DNA of 64,000 bases from Mycobacterium sp. SMC-8. GTDB taxonomy: Bacteria > Actinomycetota > Actinomycetes > Mycobacteriales > Mycobacteriaceae. The notes under the pieces are model-generated. The model saw only the letters and a program-made list of their open reading frames with translations, searched no databases and was not told where the DNA came from. The stretch spans positions 1,426,001 through 1,490,000 of the forward strand of contig NZ_CP079865.1 of NCBI RefSeq assembly GCF_025263565.1. Reading direction: 5' to 3'. A program made the position numbers and the translations under genes. Positions 51,642 through 59,749 of this stretch are shown here, piece after piece; the stretch's first letter is position 1; the number at the start of each line of letters is the position of its first letter.

Positions 51642-54259
51642 GGGGGCGGCAGCGGACCCGGCGGCGGAGCGCCCGGCGGCGGCACCGGCGCACCCGGCGG
51701 CACCGGAGCTCCGGCCGGCCCCGGCGGAACAGGTGCTCCCGGCGCGCCGGCCTCTGGCGCCGGCGCTCCTGGCGGCCCGACCGGAACGGTGGTCGGCGGC
51801 CCCCACGGGATCGTGATGCCCGGCGCGATCTCCAACGTCGGCTGGATCACCGTCTGCGACGGCGTCGGCGGCGCGGTGGTGCGCGGCGGAGGCGGGGCCT
51901 GCGGCACGCCGGCGTATCCGCCGATCTCCTCAGGCTTCGGGAAGGACTCGTTGTCGGTGCCGTCGAGTGCACCGTCCATGGTCGCCTTCCAGATATCCGA
52001 CGGCAGTCCGGAGCCGTAGACCGGCGAACCCCACTTGTTCTCCAGCGGTTTGGTGCCGTCGGTGGTGCCCACCCACACCGCGGTGGACAACGACGGGGTG
52101 AAGCCCACCATCCACGCATCGCGGTTGGCGCCGGTGTCGCCGAGCTGGTTGGTGCCGGTCTTGGCCGCCGACGGCCGGCCACCGGCCAGCGCGTGGCCGT
52201 TGGAGTAGGCGGCGATCGGCTGCATCGCGGCGACCGCGTTGTCGGCGACGGCCTTCTCGATGCGCTGCTCGCCGGAGTTGTCCTCCTGGCCGGCGTCGAA
52301 CAGCACCGTGCCCTCGGCGTTGACGACCTTCTGCACGAAGTGCGGCTTGCGATACACCCCGGACGCGGCGAGCGTGGCGTACGCCGAGGCCATGTCGATG
52401 ACGCGGGACTGGTACTGCCCCAGCACGACGCCGTTGTTCGGCGGCCCGCCCTGGCCGTCCTCGGACAGCGTGTGCTCCACGCCCGGGAAGCTCTCGGCGA
52501 TGCCGGCCGCGTGCGCGGCGTCGGCGACGTCCTGCGGTCCGTTCTTGAGCTGCAGCATCAGCCGGTAGTAGCTGGTGTTCAGCGACCGCTTCAGCGCCTC
52601 GGCGATGTTGCAGGTTCCGCAGCTGCTGCCCTCGACGTTGGAGATCTCGATGCCGTTGACCTCGACGGGCGAGCTGTCGACCTGATAGCCCAGACCCATC
52701 CCCTGCTGCAGCGCGGCGACCAACGCGAACACCTTGAACGACGAACCCGTGGGCAGACCGGCCTGCGCGAAATCGAAACCGTTGGCGTCCGAGCCGCCGT
52801 AGTAGGCCTTGACGCCGCCGGTCTTCGGGTCGATCGACACGACCGCGGTGCGCATGTCGGGGTCCTGCCCGTCCATGTACTCCTCGACCGCGTCGACCGC
52901 CGCGGACTGCATCTGCGGGTCGATCGTGGTGGTGATCTGCAGACCCTCGGTGTTCAGGGCCTGCTCGTTGATGTCGAAGATGTCCATCAACTCGTTGACC
53001 ACCTGGCGTTCGATCAGCCCGTTCGGTCCGGTGGTCTGGTTCTGGTTGACGGCCTGGTCGGGCGGGATCGTCGGCGGGAACACCTGCGCGGCCCGGTCCT
53101 GTTTGGACAACGCGCCGATCTCCACCATGCCGTCGAGCACCCAGCTCCAGCGCACCGCCGACGCATCCGGATCCACCGCCGGGTCGAGCACCGACGGCCG
53201 CTGGATCAGCGCCGCCAGAAGCGCACCCTCGGACACGTTGAGCGCCTCGACGGGCTTACCGAAGTAGGCCTGCGCGGCGGCGGCCACCCCATAGGCCCCG
53301 CGGCCGAAATAGATGATGTTCAGGTACGACTGCAACACCTGGTCTTTGGACCACTCGCTGGACATCTTCGTCGAGATGACCAGCTCCTTGGCCTTGCGGA
53401 TCAGGCCGCCGACCCCGGATCGGGCGTCGCCGACGAGCGCGTTCTTGACGTACTGCTGCGTGATCGTCGATCCACCCTGCAGATCGCCGCCGAAGATGTT
53501 GTTCTTGGCAGCGCGCAGGAAGCCGGTGAACGAGAAGCCCGGGTTGGAGTAGAAGTCGCGGTCCTCGGCGGCCATCACCGCGTCGCGCACGTGCACCGGG
53601 ATCTGGTCGATGTTGACGTCGACACGGTTGCCCTCCGGCGGGACGATCTTGGCGATCTCACTGCCGTCGCCGGCCAGGATCGTCGACACCTGCGCGGTGC
53701 GGATGTCACCGGGCTTCGGGACGTCGACGATCATGTACGCCATCCCGAACGTCAACAGCGGCAGCACGATCAGCAGCGCCGCGGCCACGATCGACCCACG
53801 GCGCACCCAGGTCCAGTTGATCTGCTCGCGCAGGCTGCGGCGCGGGCCGGTCGGGCCTCCGCCGGCCGGACCGTACGCGCCCCCGGGTGGCGGGGGCGGC
53901 GGTGTATTCGGCGGGCCGGAGCTGTGCCGCGCCGAGCGTCCGCCGGGCCTGTTCTGCTCCTGTCCGCCGGGCCTGTTCTGCTCCTCGCGTCCGGGGGCGG
54001 GTCTGCGCCGTCCGTCCAGCGCGCGCTTGACGTCGTCGATCGGGTCCCGCAGCGGCGGGGCGCCGTCCCGCACCGGCGGCAGCACGGTGGTACGGCGGTC
54101 GTCGGGGGTCGGCGCGCGGCGCACGCCGCCCTGACCGGCCGGCCGCGGCGGAGCGTCCCGACGGGGCGGCGGCGGTCTGCGTGCGCCCAGACTCTCAGCC
54201 GCCCTCTGCCCGTCGCGAGGGCTGTCGGGAGACCGGTCGTGGCGCCCGTCGCTATTCAC
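51638..54259 (-). CDS. ponA1: Bifunctional penicillin-binding protein PonA1
   Basis: 873 aa class A PBP. A long Pro/Arg/Gln-rich cytoplasmic tail (about 150 aa, with two EQNRPGG repeats) precedes the membrane helix (SIVAAALLIVLPLLTFGMAY). The transglycosylase domain has AVMAAEDRDFYSNPGF and GGSTITQQYVKNAL with the catalytic Glu. The transpeptidase domain has TGSSFKVF (S-x-x-K), SLNTSYYR (S-x-N) and AKTGTNQ (K-T-G). A Pro/Ala/Gly-rich tail closes the protein. It polymerises and cross-links peptidoglycan at the poles. The GTG at 54259 overlaps the upstream stop by 8 bp. Confidence 0.95.
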   Translation of the reverse strand: MNSDGRHDRSPDSPRDGQRAAESLGARRPPPPRRDAPPRPAGQGGVRRAPTPDDRRTTVLPPVRDGAPPLRDPIDDVKRALDGRRRPAPGREEQNRPGGQEQNRPGGRSARHSSGPPNTPPPPPPGGAYGPAGGGPTGPRRSLREQINWTWVRRGSIVAAALLIVLPLLTFGMAYMIVDVPKPGDIRTAQVSTILAGDGSEIAKIVPPEGNRVDVNIDQIPVHVRDAVMAAEDRDFYSNPGFSFTGFLRAAKNNIFGGDLQGGSTITQQYVKNALVGDARSGVGGLIRKAKELVISTKMSSEWSKDQVLQSYLNIIYFGRGAYGVAAAAQAYFGKPVEALNVSEGALLAALIQRPSVLDPAVDPDASAVRWSWVLDGMVEIGALSKQDRAAQVFPPTIPPDQAVNQNQTTGPNGLIERQVVNELMDIFDINEQALNTEGLQITTTIDPQMQSAAVDAVEEYMDGQDPDMRTAVVSIDPKTGGVKAYYGGSDANGFDFAQAGLPTGSSFKVFALVAALQQGMGLGYQVDSSPVEVNGIEISNVEGSSCGTCNIAEALKRSLNTSYYRLMLQLKNGPQDVADAAHAAGIAESFPGVEHTLSEDGQGGPPNNGVVLGQYQSRVIDMASAYATLAASGVYRKPHFVQKVVNAEGTVLFDAGQEDNSGEQRIEKAVADNAVAAMQPIAAYSNGHALAGGRPSAAKTGTNQLGDTGANRDAWMVGFTPSLSTAVWVGTTDGTKPLENKWGSPVYGSGLPSDIWKATMDGALDGTDNESFPKPEEIGGYAGVPQAPPPPRTTAPPTPSQTVIQPTLEIAPGITIPWGPPTTVPVGPPGAPAPEAGAPGAPVPPGPAGAPVPPGAPVPPPGAPPPGPLPPP

Positions 54260-54686
54260 TGGCGGTGCGCGCAGTGCCGCGCGCGGTCTGGGTGCGACGC
54301 GGACCGCGGGAGCCCTTGGGGGGCGGTACCGCGCCGAGCACATACGACTTGACCAGGTGATTCCAGCTGCACGTGCGGCATACCTCCACCACGTGTACGG
54401 AGAATTCGTCGAAGCGGGTCGCGAGCAGGACGAGCTCCTCGGCGGTCCGCGCGGAGCCGGACACCGCGCCGAGGTGGTCACCGAACACCCACGACACCAG
54501 GGTGAGTTGTTCCTTGCGGCAGATCGGGCACATCACCGAACTGGGCTTGCCGTGGAACTTTGCAGCGCGCAGCAAGTAGGGGTTGGCGTCACAGACCTCC
54601 GAGACGCCGGTGCGGCCCGAGTACACCTCGGCCAGCAGGGACCGCCGCCGCAGGGCGTAGTCCACCACCTGTCGCTGCAATCGCAC
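54252..54686 (-). CDS. DUF5318 protein (Rv0049-like)
   Basis: 144 aa, start MRLQRQVVDYALRRRSLLAE. Two Cys pairs, VMCPICRKEQLTLVSW and VEVCRTCSWNHLVKSY, form a likely zinc site, and a basic tail ends TASE. Highly conserved in mycobacteria directly ahead of ponA1. Overlapping stop and start codons mean translational coupling with ponA1. Biochemical role unknown. Confidence 0.9.
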   Translation of the reverse strand: MRLQRQVVDYALRRRSLLAEVYSGRTGVSEVCDANPYLLRAAKFHGKPSSVMCPICRKEQLTLVSWVFGDHLGAVSGSARTAEELVLLATRFDEFSVHVVEVCRTCSWNHLVKSYVLGAVPPPKGSRGPRRTQTARGTARTASE

Positions 54687-54798
54687 GAAGACCAGAGTAC
54701 GTCGGCGGCTCGGGCACCGAGGCTCGGCGTGCGCCCCGCGACGGCGTCAATCGTGTCCGGCCTGCGCTGTCGACGGCTCAACTCTTACGATCTTGGTC

Positions 54799-55677
54799 GT
54801 GGCTTCGGGGAGCTCTGGACGACGGACGTCGTGGACACGGGCAAAAGACAGCGACCGCAACGAGACATGCCAGATCCTCGACACCGCGCTGGCCGAGGGC
54901 CAGCTGTCGATGGCCGAGCACGGCGAGCGGGTGAAGTCGGCAACCACGGCGTCCACGCTGGGCCAGTTGCAGGACCTGGTGTCGGATCTTCAGACCGGCA
55001 AGTCCCTCGATGTGCCGGTGATCACCAAGATCGTCAACCGTGCCGACCCCGGCGTGCGGATCAACTGGGGTATCAAGGCCGCGATCGCCGGCGTGCTGGT
55101 GATACTCGGGATGGCGATCGGCTGGGGGCTCTACGGCAACACCCCGTCGCCGCTGAACTTCACCTCCGATCCGGGCGCGAAGGCCGACGGCATCCCGGCC
55201 ACGGTGCTGACCCCGCCGAAGCAGCTGCAGTCCCTGGGCGGGTTCAACGGACTGTTCGAGCAGATGCGCAAGAAGTTCGGCAGCACGATGGGCTACGAGC
55301 TCGACATCCACTCCGACATGGCCTACCTCGACCGGCCGGATCCGCAGGACAATCGGCGCAGCCAGACCTACTACTACCGCGGCGGGTGGGGCGAACCCTC
55401 GGGATCGCCGTCGACCGTCGACGCCGACGACAGGCTGGTCGACCTCGCCAAGTTCGACTTCGAGAAGACCCTGGGGGTGCTGCGCGGCGCACCCGACACC
55501 GTCGGCATCTCCCGCGCCGACGTCACCGACACCTGGTTGCGGATCAGCCCGTCGGAGGACCCGGCCACCCCGGATGCGGTGATCGTCGAGATCATCGTCA
55601 ACAGTGACTTCGGCAACGGCCGTATCGAGCTGTACCCGGACGGCACACCGCTGGCCATCTGGCCCGCGAACCGCTGA
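54799..55677 (+). CDS. DUF1707-containing membrane protein (Rv0048c-like)
   Basis: About 292 aa. The N-terminal DUF1707 unit reads RNETCQILDTALAEGQLSMA then EHGERVKSATTASTLGQLQ. A single membrane helix lies near residue 95 (AAIAGVLVILGMAIGWGLY). An extracytoplasmic domain follows (KKFGSTMGYELDIHSDMAYL, WLRISPSEDPATPDAV). The GTG at 54799 is used; a TTG at 54793 is possible. Divergent from the DUF5318-ponA1 operon and upstream of padR-ino1, as in M. tuberculosis. Confidence 0.8.
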   Translation: MASGSSGRRTSWTRAKDSDRNETCQILDTALAEGQLSMAEHGERVKSATTASTLGQLQDLVSDLQTGKSLDVPVITKIVNRADPGVRINWGIKAAIAGVLVILGMAIGWGLYGNTPSPLNFTSDPGAKADGIPATVLTPPKQLQSLGGFNGLFEQMRKKFGSTMGYELDIHSDMAYLDRPDPQDNRRSQTYYYRGGWGEPSGSPSTVDADDRLVDLAKFDFEKTLGVLRGAPDTVGISRADVTDTWLRISPSEDPATPDAVIVEIIVNSDFGNGRIELYPDGTPLAIWPANR

Positions 55678-55705
55678 CCAGCACGAACCGTGTTTTGGGT
55701 GGCTC

Positions 55706-55734
55706 GCTATAGCGCTCAATATATCGGCGCGATA
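55706..55734. promoter_or_regulatory. PadR operator-like palindromes
   Basis: GCTATAGC (55706-55713, perfect palindrome) and TATCG-GCG-CGATA (55722-55734) lie upstream of the PadR gene in an AT-rich patch. PadR proteins usually bind TA-rich dyads in their own promoters, so autoregulation, with effects on ino1 downstream, is likely. Confidence 0.5.
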
Positions 55735-55796
55735 CACTCGCCCGAGGTGTTGAACCGTCGTAGCGACGCATCAGAATTGCTGGAGGAGGTGCCTGG

Positions 55797-56342
55797 ATGC
55801 TCGAGCTCGCCATCCTGGGCCTGCTGCAGGAGTCCCCGATGCACGGCTATGAGCTGCGCAAGAGATTGACGGGCCTCCTGGGAGCGTTTCGTGCGTTCTC
55901 CTACGGCTCGCTGTACCCGGCGCTGCGCCGCATGCAGGCCGACGGGCTGATCGTGGAGGACGCCGCCCCCGAGGGCACCGTGAAGGTCCGGCGGGCGCGC
56001 CGGGTGTATCAGCTGACCGAGGCCGGGAAGCAGCGGTTCACCGAGCTGGTCGCCGACACAGGTCCGCAGAACTACTCGGACGACGGTTTCGGAGTTCACC
56101 TTGCATTCTTCAACCGCACCCCGGCCGAGGCCCGGATGCGGATCCTGGAGGGTCGCCGCCGCCAGGTGGAGGAACGTCGCGAAGGCCTGCGTGAAGCCGT
56201 GGCGCGGGCGAGCAGCTCATTCGATCGGTACACCCGACAGCTCCACCAGCTGGGGCTCGAGTCCAGCGAGCGTGAAGTCAAGTGGCTCAACGAGTTGATC
56301 GCGGCGGAGAGATCGGCGCAGGGACGCGCCGAACAGACGTGA
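55797..56342 (+). CDS. PadR family transcriptional regulator (Rv0047c-like)
   Basis: 181 aa with GGAGGAGGT upstream of the ATG. Winged helix at the N-terminus: LELAILGLLQESPMHGYELR, SYGSLYPALRRMQADGLIVE, then the wing RRARRVYQLTEAGKQRF. The C-terminal PadR helical domain has EARMRILEGRRRQVEERREG and ends in basic helices used for dimerisation. 56 bp before ino1, so it probably controls inositol synthesis and itself. Confidence 0.9.
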   Translation: MLELAILGLLQESPMHGYELRKRLTGLLGAFRAFSYGSLYPALRRMQADGLIVEDAAPEGTVKVRRARRVYQLTEAGKQRFTELVADTGPQNYSDDGFGVHLAFFNRTPAEARMRILEGRRRQVEERREGLREAVARASSSFDRYTRQLHQLGLESSEREVKWLNELIAAERSAQGRAEQT

Positions 56343-56398
56343 GCATTACGCGCAGCCACCAGTAATACGAAAAACAGTAGGACAGAGGAGAAGCCGTC

Positions 56399-57487
56399 AT
56401 GACCGCAAGCAATGACGTCCGGGTCGCGATCGTCGGCGTGGGCAACTGCGCGTCCTCGCTCGTACAGGGCGTTCAGTACTACAAGGACGCCGACGAGAAC
56501 GCCACCGTTCCCGGCCTGATGCACGTCAAGCTCGGCCAGTACCACGTGCGCGACGTGAAGTTCGTCGCCGCGTTCGACGTGGACGCCAAGAAGGTCGGCT
56601 TCGACCTGTCCGAGGCGATCTTCGCCTCCGAGAACAACACCATCAAGATCGCCGACGTGCCGCCGACCGACGTCGTCGTGCAGCGCGGCCCGACGCTGGA
56701 CGGCATCGGCAAGTACTACGCCGACACCATCGAGATCTCCGACGTCGAGGCCGTCGATGTGGTCAAGGTGCTCAAGGACGCCGAGGTCGACGTGCTGGTG
56801 TCCTACCTGCCCGTGGGTTCTGAAGAGGCCGACAAGTTCTACGCCCAGTGCGCCATCGACGCCGGCGTCGCGTTCGTCAACGCCCTGCCGGTGTTCATCG
56901 CCTCGGATCCGGTGTGGGCCAAGAAGTTCGAAGACGCCGGCGTCCCGATCGTCGGTGACGACATCAAGAGCCAGATCGGCGCCACCATCACCCACCGCGT
57001 GATGGCCAAGCTGTTCGAGGACCGCGGCGTCACGCTGGACCGCACCTACCAGCTCAACGTCGGCGGCAACATGGACTTCCTGAACATGCTGGAGCGTTCG
57101 CGGCTGGAGTCCAAGAAGGTCTCCAAGACCCAGGCCGTCACCTCGAACCTGTCCGGCTCGCTGGCCGGCAAGATCGAGGACAAGAACGTCCACATCGGCC
57201 CGTCCGATCACGTGGCCTGGCTCGACGACCGCAAGTGGGCCTACGTCCGCCTGGAGGGCCGCGCCTTCGGTGACGTGCCGCTGAACCTGGAGTACAAGCT
57301 CGAGGTGTGGGACTCCCCCAACTCGGCCGGCGTGATCATCGACGCGGTGCGTGCCGCCAAGATCGCCAAGGACCGCGGCATCGGCGGCCCGATCGAGGCG
57401 GCCTCGGCCTACCTGATGAAGAGCCCGCCCAAGCAGCTCGCCGACGACCTCGCCCGCGTGCAGCTCGAGAAGTTCATCGAGGGCTGA
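56399..57487 (+). CDS. ino1: Inositol-3-phosphate synthase
   Basis: 362 aa NAD-dependent enzyme that converts glucose 6-phosphate to inositol 3-phosphate, the first step to phosphatidylinositol, mannosides and mycothiol. The N-terminal Rossmann motif is [20 protein letters not shown]. The catalytic region has [20 protein letters not shown] and [20 protein letters not shown] followed by KKVSKTQAV, and the C-terminus has [20 protein letters not shown]. Length matches the mycobacterial enzyme. Confidence 0.96.
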   Translation: MTASNDVRVAIVGVGNCASSLVQGVQYYKDADENATVPGLMHVKLGQYHVRDVKFVAAFDVDAKKVGFDLSEAIFASENNTIKIADVPPTDVVVQRGPTLDGIGKYYADTIEISDVEAVDVVKVLKDAEVDVLVSYLPVGSEEADKFYAQCAIDAGVAFVNALPVFIASDPVWAKKFEDAGVPIVGDDIKSQIGATITHRVMAKLFEDRGVTLDRTYQLNVGGNMDFLNMLERSRLESKKVSKTQAVTSNLSGSLAGKIEDKNVHIGPSDHVAWLDDRKWAYVRLEGRAFGDVPLNLEYKLEVWDSPNSAGVIIDAVRAAKIAKDRGIGGPIEAASAYLMKSPPKQLADDLARVQLEKFIEG

Positions 57488-57497
57488 CCCCTCCTTT

Positions 57498-57560
57498 CGC
57501 CGAAATCGCATTCCACGCGGCCTCCACTCGGATTTCGCCGCATGGAATGCGATTTCGGCG
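57498..57560. repeat. Long inverted repeat between convergent genes
   Basis: Two 23-base arms (57498-57520 and 57538-57560) pair with one mismatch around a 17-base loop; the arm begins CGCCGAAATCGCATTCCA. It lies 10 bp after the ino1 stop and 12 bp before the stop of the convergent gene, so it could serve as a two-way terminator. The arm length is unusual for a terminator and suggests a dispersed palindromic repeat. Confidence 0.75.
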
Positions 57561-57572
57561 TTTGAGGGCGGG

Positions 57573-58775
57573 CTAGAAGTTGAAGCCGAGTTCGGCGGGC
57601 ACCTCCGTGGCGAACGCCGCGTCCAGCGCGGCGAGGAGCGCGGGATCGCCGCACCGCAACCGACCGGCGGCGACGAACGCCGAAGCCCGGTGCGCGCCGA
57701 GATAGAGACTGCCGAGCACTGACAGGTCCAACTGCACGTCTGCGGCGGCATCGGTGGGCACACAGTGGGCGCTACCGTCACGCACCTCGAGCGCGAACCT
57801 GCCGCCACCGCCCAGCCCGTCGTCGGAAACCTCAAGCACCACAGCCAGATCCGCGGAGTACGTGCGCGCCCGCAGCACCGCGGGGATGTCGAGCATCCGC
57901 AACCACAGCCCGTCGTGGCTGCCGCGCTGACGCACCAACCGCGGATTGGTCAGCAGGTACGGCAGCAGCTGGTGCGGGTGTCCCTCGACGTCCACGGTCG
58001 CCATCAGGTCCAGTCCGAGCAGCACCCGCCACACAGCGATGTACGCGTGCTCGGTCACGGCCGCCAGTTTGGTGACCTCGACGCGGTCCTTGCCGTCGCC
58101 GCTGTGCACCCGGTACATCGCGAAACCGTCGGGGTGCAGCAGACAGAACAGTGCGCTGCCCCCGTTGCGGGCATGCTCCCGGTCGGCGAACACCTCGTCC
58201 CACAGCCGGGTCGGCGTGCGCAGCCCGCCCGGTGTCTGCAACCGCCACCGCTCATAGACGTCCTCGATGTCGGCGCGGTGCTCGGACGCGCGCACGATCC
58301 GGACGCCGCCCGGATCGGGCACGTCCCGATGGACGCGCGCCCGGGTGCGGTCGACGGACAGGCTCTGCCACACCGTGGCCGGTCCGTATCCGAACCGGCC
58401 GTAGATCTCTGCTTCGCTGGCCTCCAGCCCGGCGATCGGGTATCTGCCCATGCGCCGGTGCAGCTCACCGAACATGCCGGTCAGCACACCGCGGCGGCGG
58501 TGCGTCGGCGCGACCGCCACGAACGACACTCCGGCCATCGGCAGCACCGCGCCGCCGGGCACGGTCAGCTCGAGGTCCAGGATCAGGGCGACACCGACGA
58601 CGTCGGGACCGTCGCACGCGACCACGGCGCCGTCCGCGGGCACCAGCGATCGCCACACCTCGGAGCTCTCCGGCGGCTGCCAGACACCGAAGCCCGTCGC
58701 GCCGATCAGGGCCATCGCCGGCCAGTCGGCGTCGTGCGCGGTACGGAACGTCAACCCGGTCGGTGAATGCGGCAC
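57573..58775 (-). CDS. Eis-like GNAT acetyltransferase
   Basis: 400 aa, like Eis of M. tuberculosis (about 400 aa). The N-terminal GNAT has VSFVAVAPTHRRRGVLTGMF, the acetyl-CoA pyrophosphate loop, and YGRFGYGPATVWQSLSVDRT. The middle is a second GNAT-like half, and the C-terminus an SCP2-like fold (ADVQLDLSVLGSLYLGAHRA) ending in Phe (AELGFNF); the terminal carboxylate acts in catalysis in Eis. Eis acetylates aminoglycosides and host proteins. This may be a paralogue rather than eis itself. Confidence 0.75.
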   Translation of the reverse strand: MPHSPTGLTFRTAHDADWPAMALIGATGFGVWQPPESSEVWRSLVPADGAVVACDGPDVVGVALILDLELTVPGGAVLPMAGVSFVAVAPTHRRRGVLTGMFGELHRRMGRYPIAGLEASEAEIYGRFGYGPATVWQSLSVDRTRARVHRDVPDPGGVRIVRASEHRADIEDVYERWRLQTPGGLRTPTRLWDEVFADREHARNGGSALFCLLHPDGFAMYRVHSGDGKDRVEVTKLAAVTEHAYIAVWRVLLGLDLMATVDVEGHPHQLLPYLLTNPRLVRQRGSHDGLWLRMLDIPAVLRARTYSADLAVVLEVSDDGLGGGGRFALEVRDGSAHCVPTDAAADVQLDLSVLGSLYLGAHRASAFVAAGRLRCGDPALLAALDAAFATEVPAELGFNF

Positions 58776-58840
58776 TGCCCGACGGTGTCACACCGGCACC
58801 TTCTGTCGCACCCGAATTTTGCGGGTCGTACTGTCAGGCC

Positions 58841-59749
58841 ATGGCGGAGATCCCCGACGATGTCTTCCTTGCTGCCGTCGCCGACCTCGACGAGTTCGCG
58901 CTGCTGCCCGAGAACGCCGAGCAGGTCGGTGCGACGACGGTGCCGCCGGCCGAGCGCATCGGCGCCGGGCCCGTGAGCGCGATCCGGTACGGCGACGGCG
59001 CACCGCGCGTGGTGTTCCTGCACGGCGGCGGGCAGAACGCGCACACCTGGGACTCGGTGATCGTCGGCCTCGGTGTCCCGGCGCTGGCCATCGACCTGCC
59101 CGGCCACGGCCGGTCGGCGTGGCGTGAGGACGGCGACTACGGCCCGAAACTCAATGCGGTCGCCGTCGAGCCGGTGATCCGCGACCTTGCCTCCGACGCC
59201 GAGCTGGTGGTCGGGATGTCGCTGGGCGGGCTGACCGCGCTGCGCGTGGCGGTGACCGCGCCCGAGCTGGTGCGCCGCCTCGTGCTGGTCGACGTGACAC
59301 CGTCGGCGCCCGAGCGGCACACCGAGATGACCGACGCGCAGAAGGGCACCGTCGCGCTGGTACAGGGCGACCGGACATTCCCGTCGTTCGAGGCGATGCT
59401 CGAGGTGACGGTCGCCGCCGCCCCGCACCGTGACCGGAACTCGTTGCGGCGCGGGGTGTTCCACAACGCCAAGCGCCTCGAGGACGGCACCTGGACGTGG
59501 CGCTACGACAGCATCCGCCGGGGCGAAGGTTTCGAGAACCTGTGGGACGACGTGCCTCGCCTGACCACACCGACCACCCTGATCCGCGGCGCGAACTCGT
59601 TCTTCGTCAACGACGACGACGCCGACGCGTTCGCCAGGACCGCACCCGGCTTCCGGCGGGTTCACATCGTCGACAACTCCGGTCACTCGGTGCAGAGCGA
59701 CCAGCCGGTGGCGTTGATCGAGCTACTGCGCGGCGTGCTCGCCGGCTGA
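58841..59749 (+). CDS. Alpha/beta hydrolase
   Basis: 302 aa. Fold hallmarks: RVVFLHGGGQNAHTWDSVI, PALAIDLPGHGRSAW, nucleophile elbow VGMSLGGLTAL (Ser), acidic residue region LIRGANSFFVNDDDAD, and catalytic His in IVDNSGHSVQSDQP. No signal peptide. Substrate not predictable. Its stop overlaps the end of the convergent gene by 27 bp. Confidence 0.85.
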   Translation: MAEIPDDVFLAAVADLDEFALLPENAEQVGATTVPPAERIGAGPVSAIRYGDGAPRVVFLHGGGQNAHTWDSVIVGLGVPALAIDLPGHGRSAWREDGDYGPKLNAVAVEPVIRDLASDAELVVGMSLGGLTALRVAVTAPELVRRLVLVDVTPSAPERHTEMTDAQKGTVALVQGDRTFPSFEAMLEVTVAAAPHRDRNSLRRGVFHNAKRLEDGTWTWRYDSIRRGEGFENLWDDVPRLTTPTTLIRGANSFFVNDDDADAFARTAPGFRRVHIVDNSGHSVQSDQPVALIELLRGVLAG

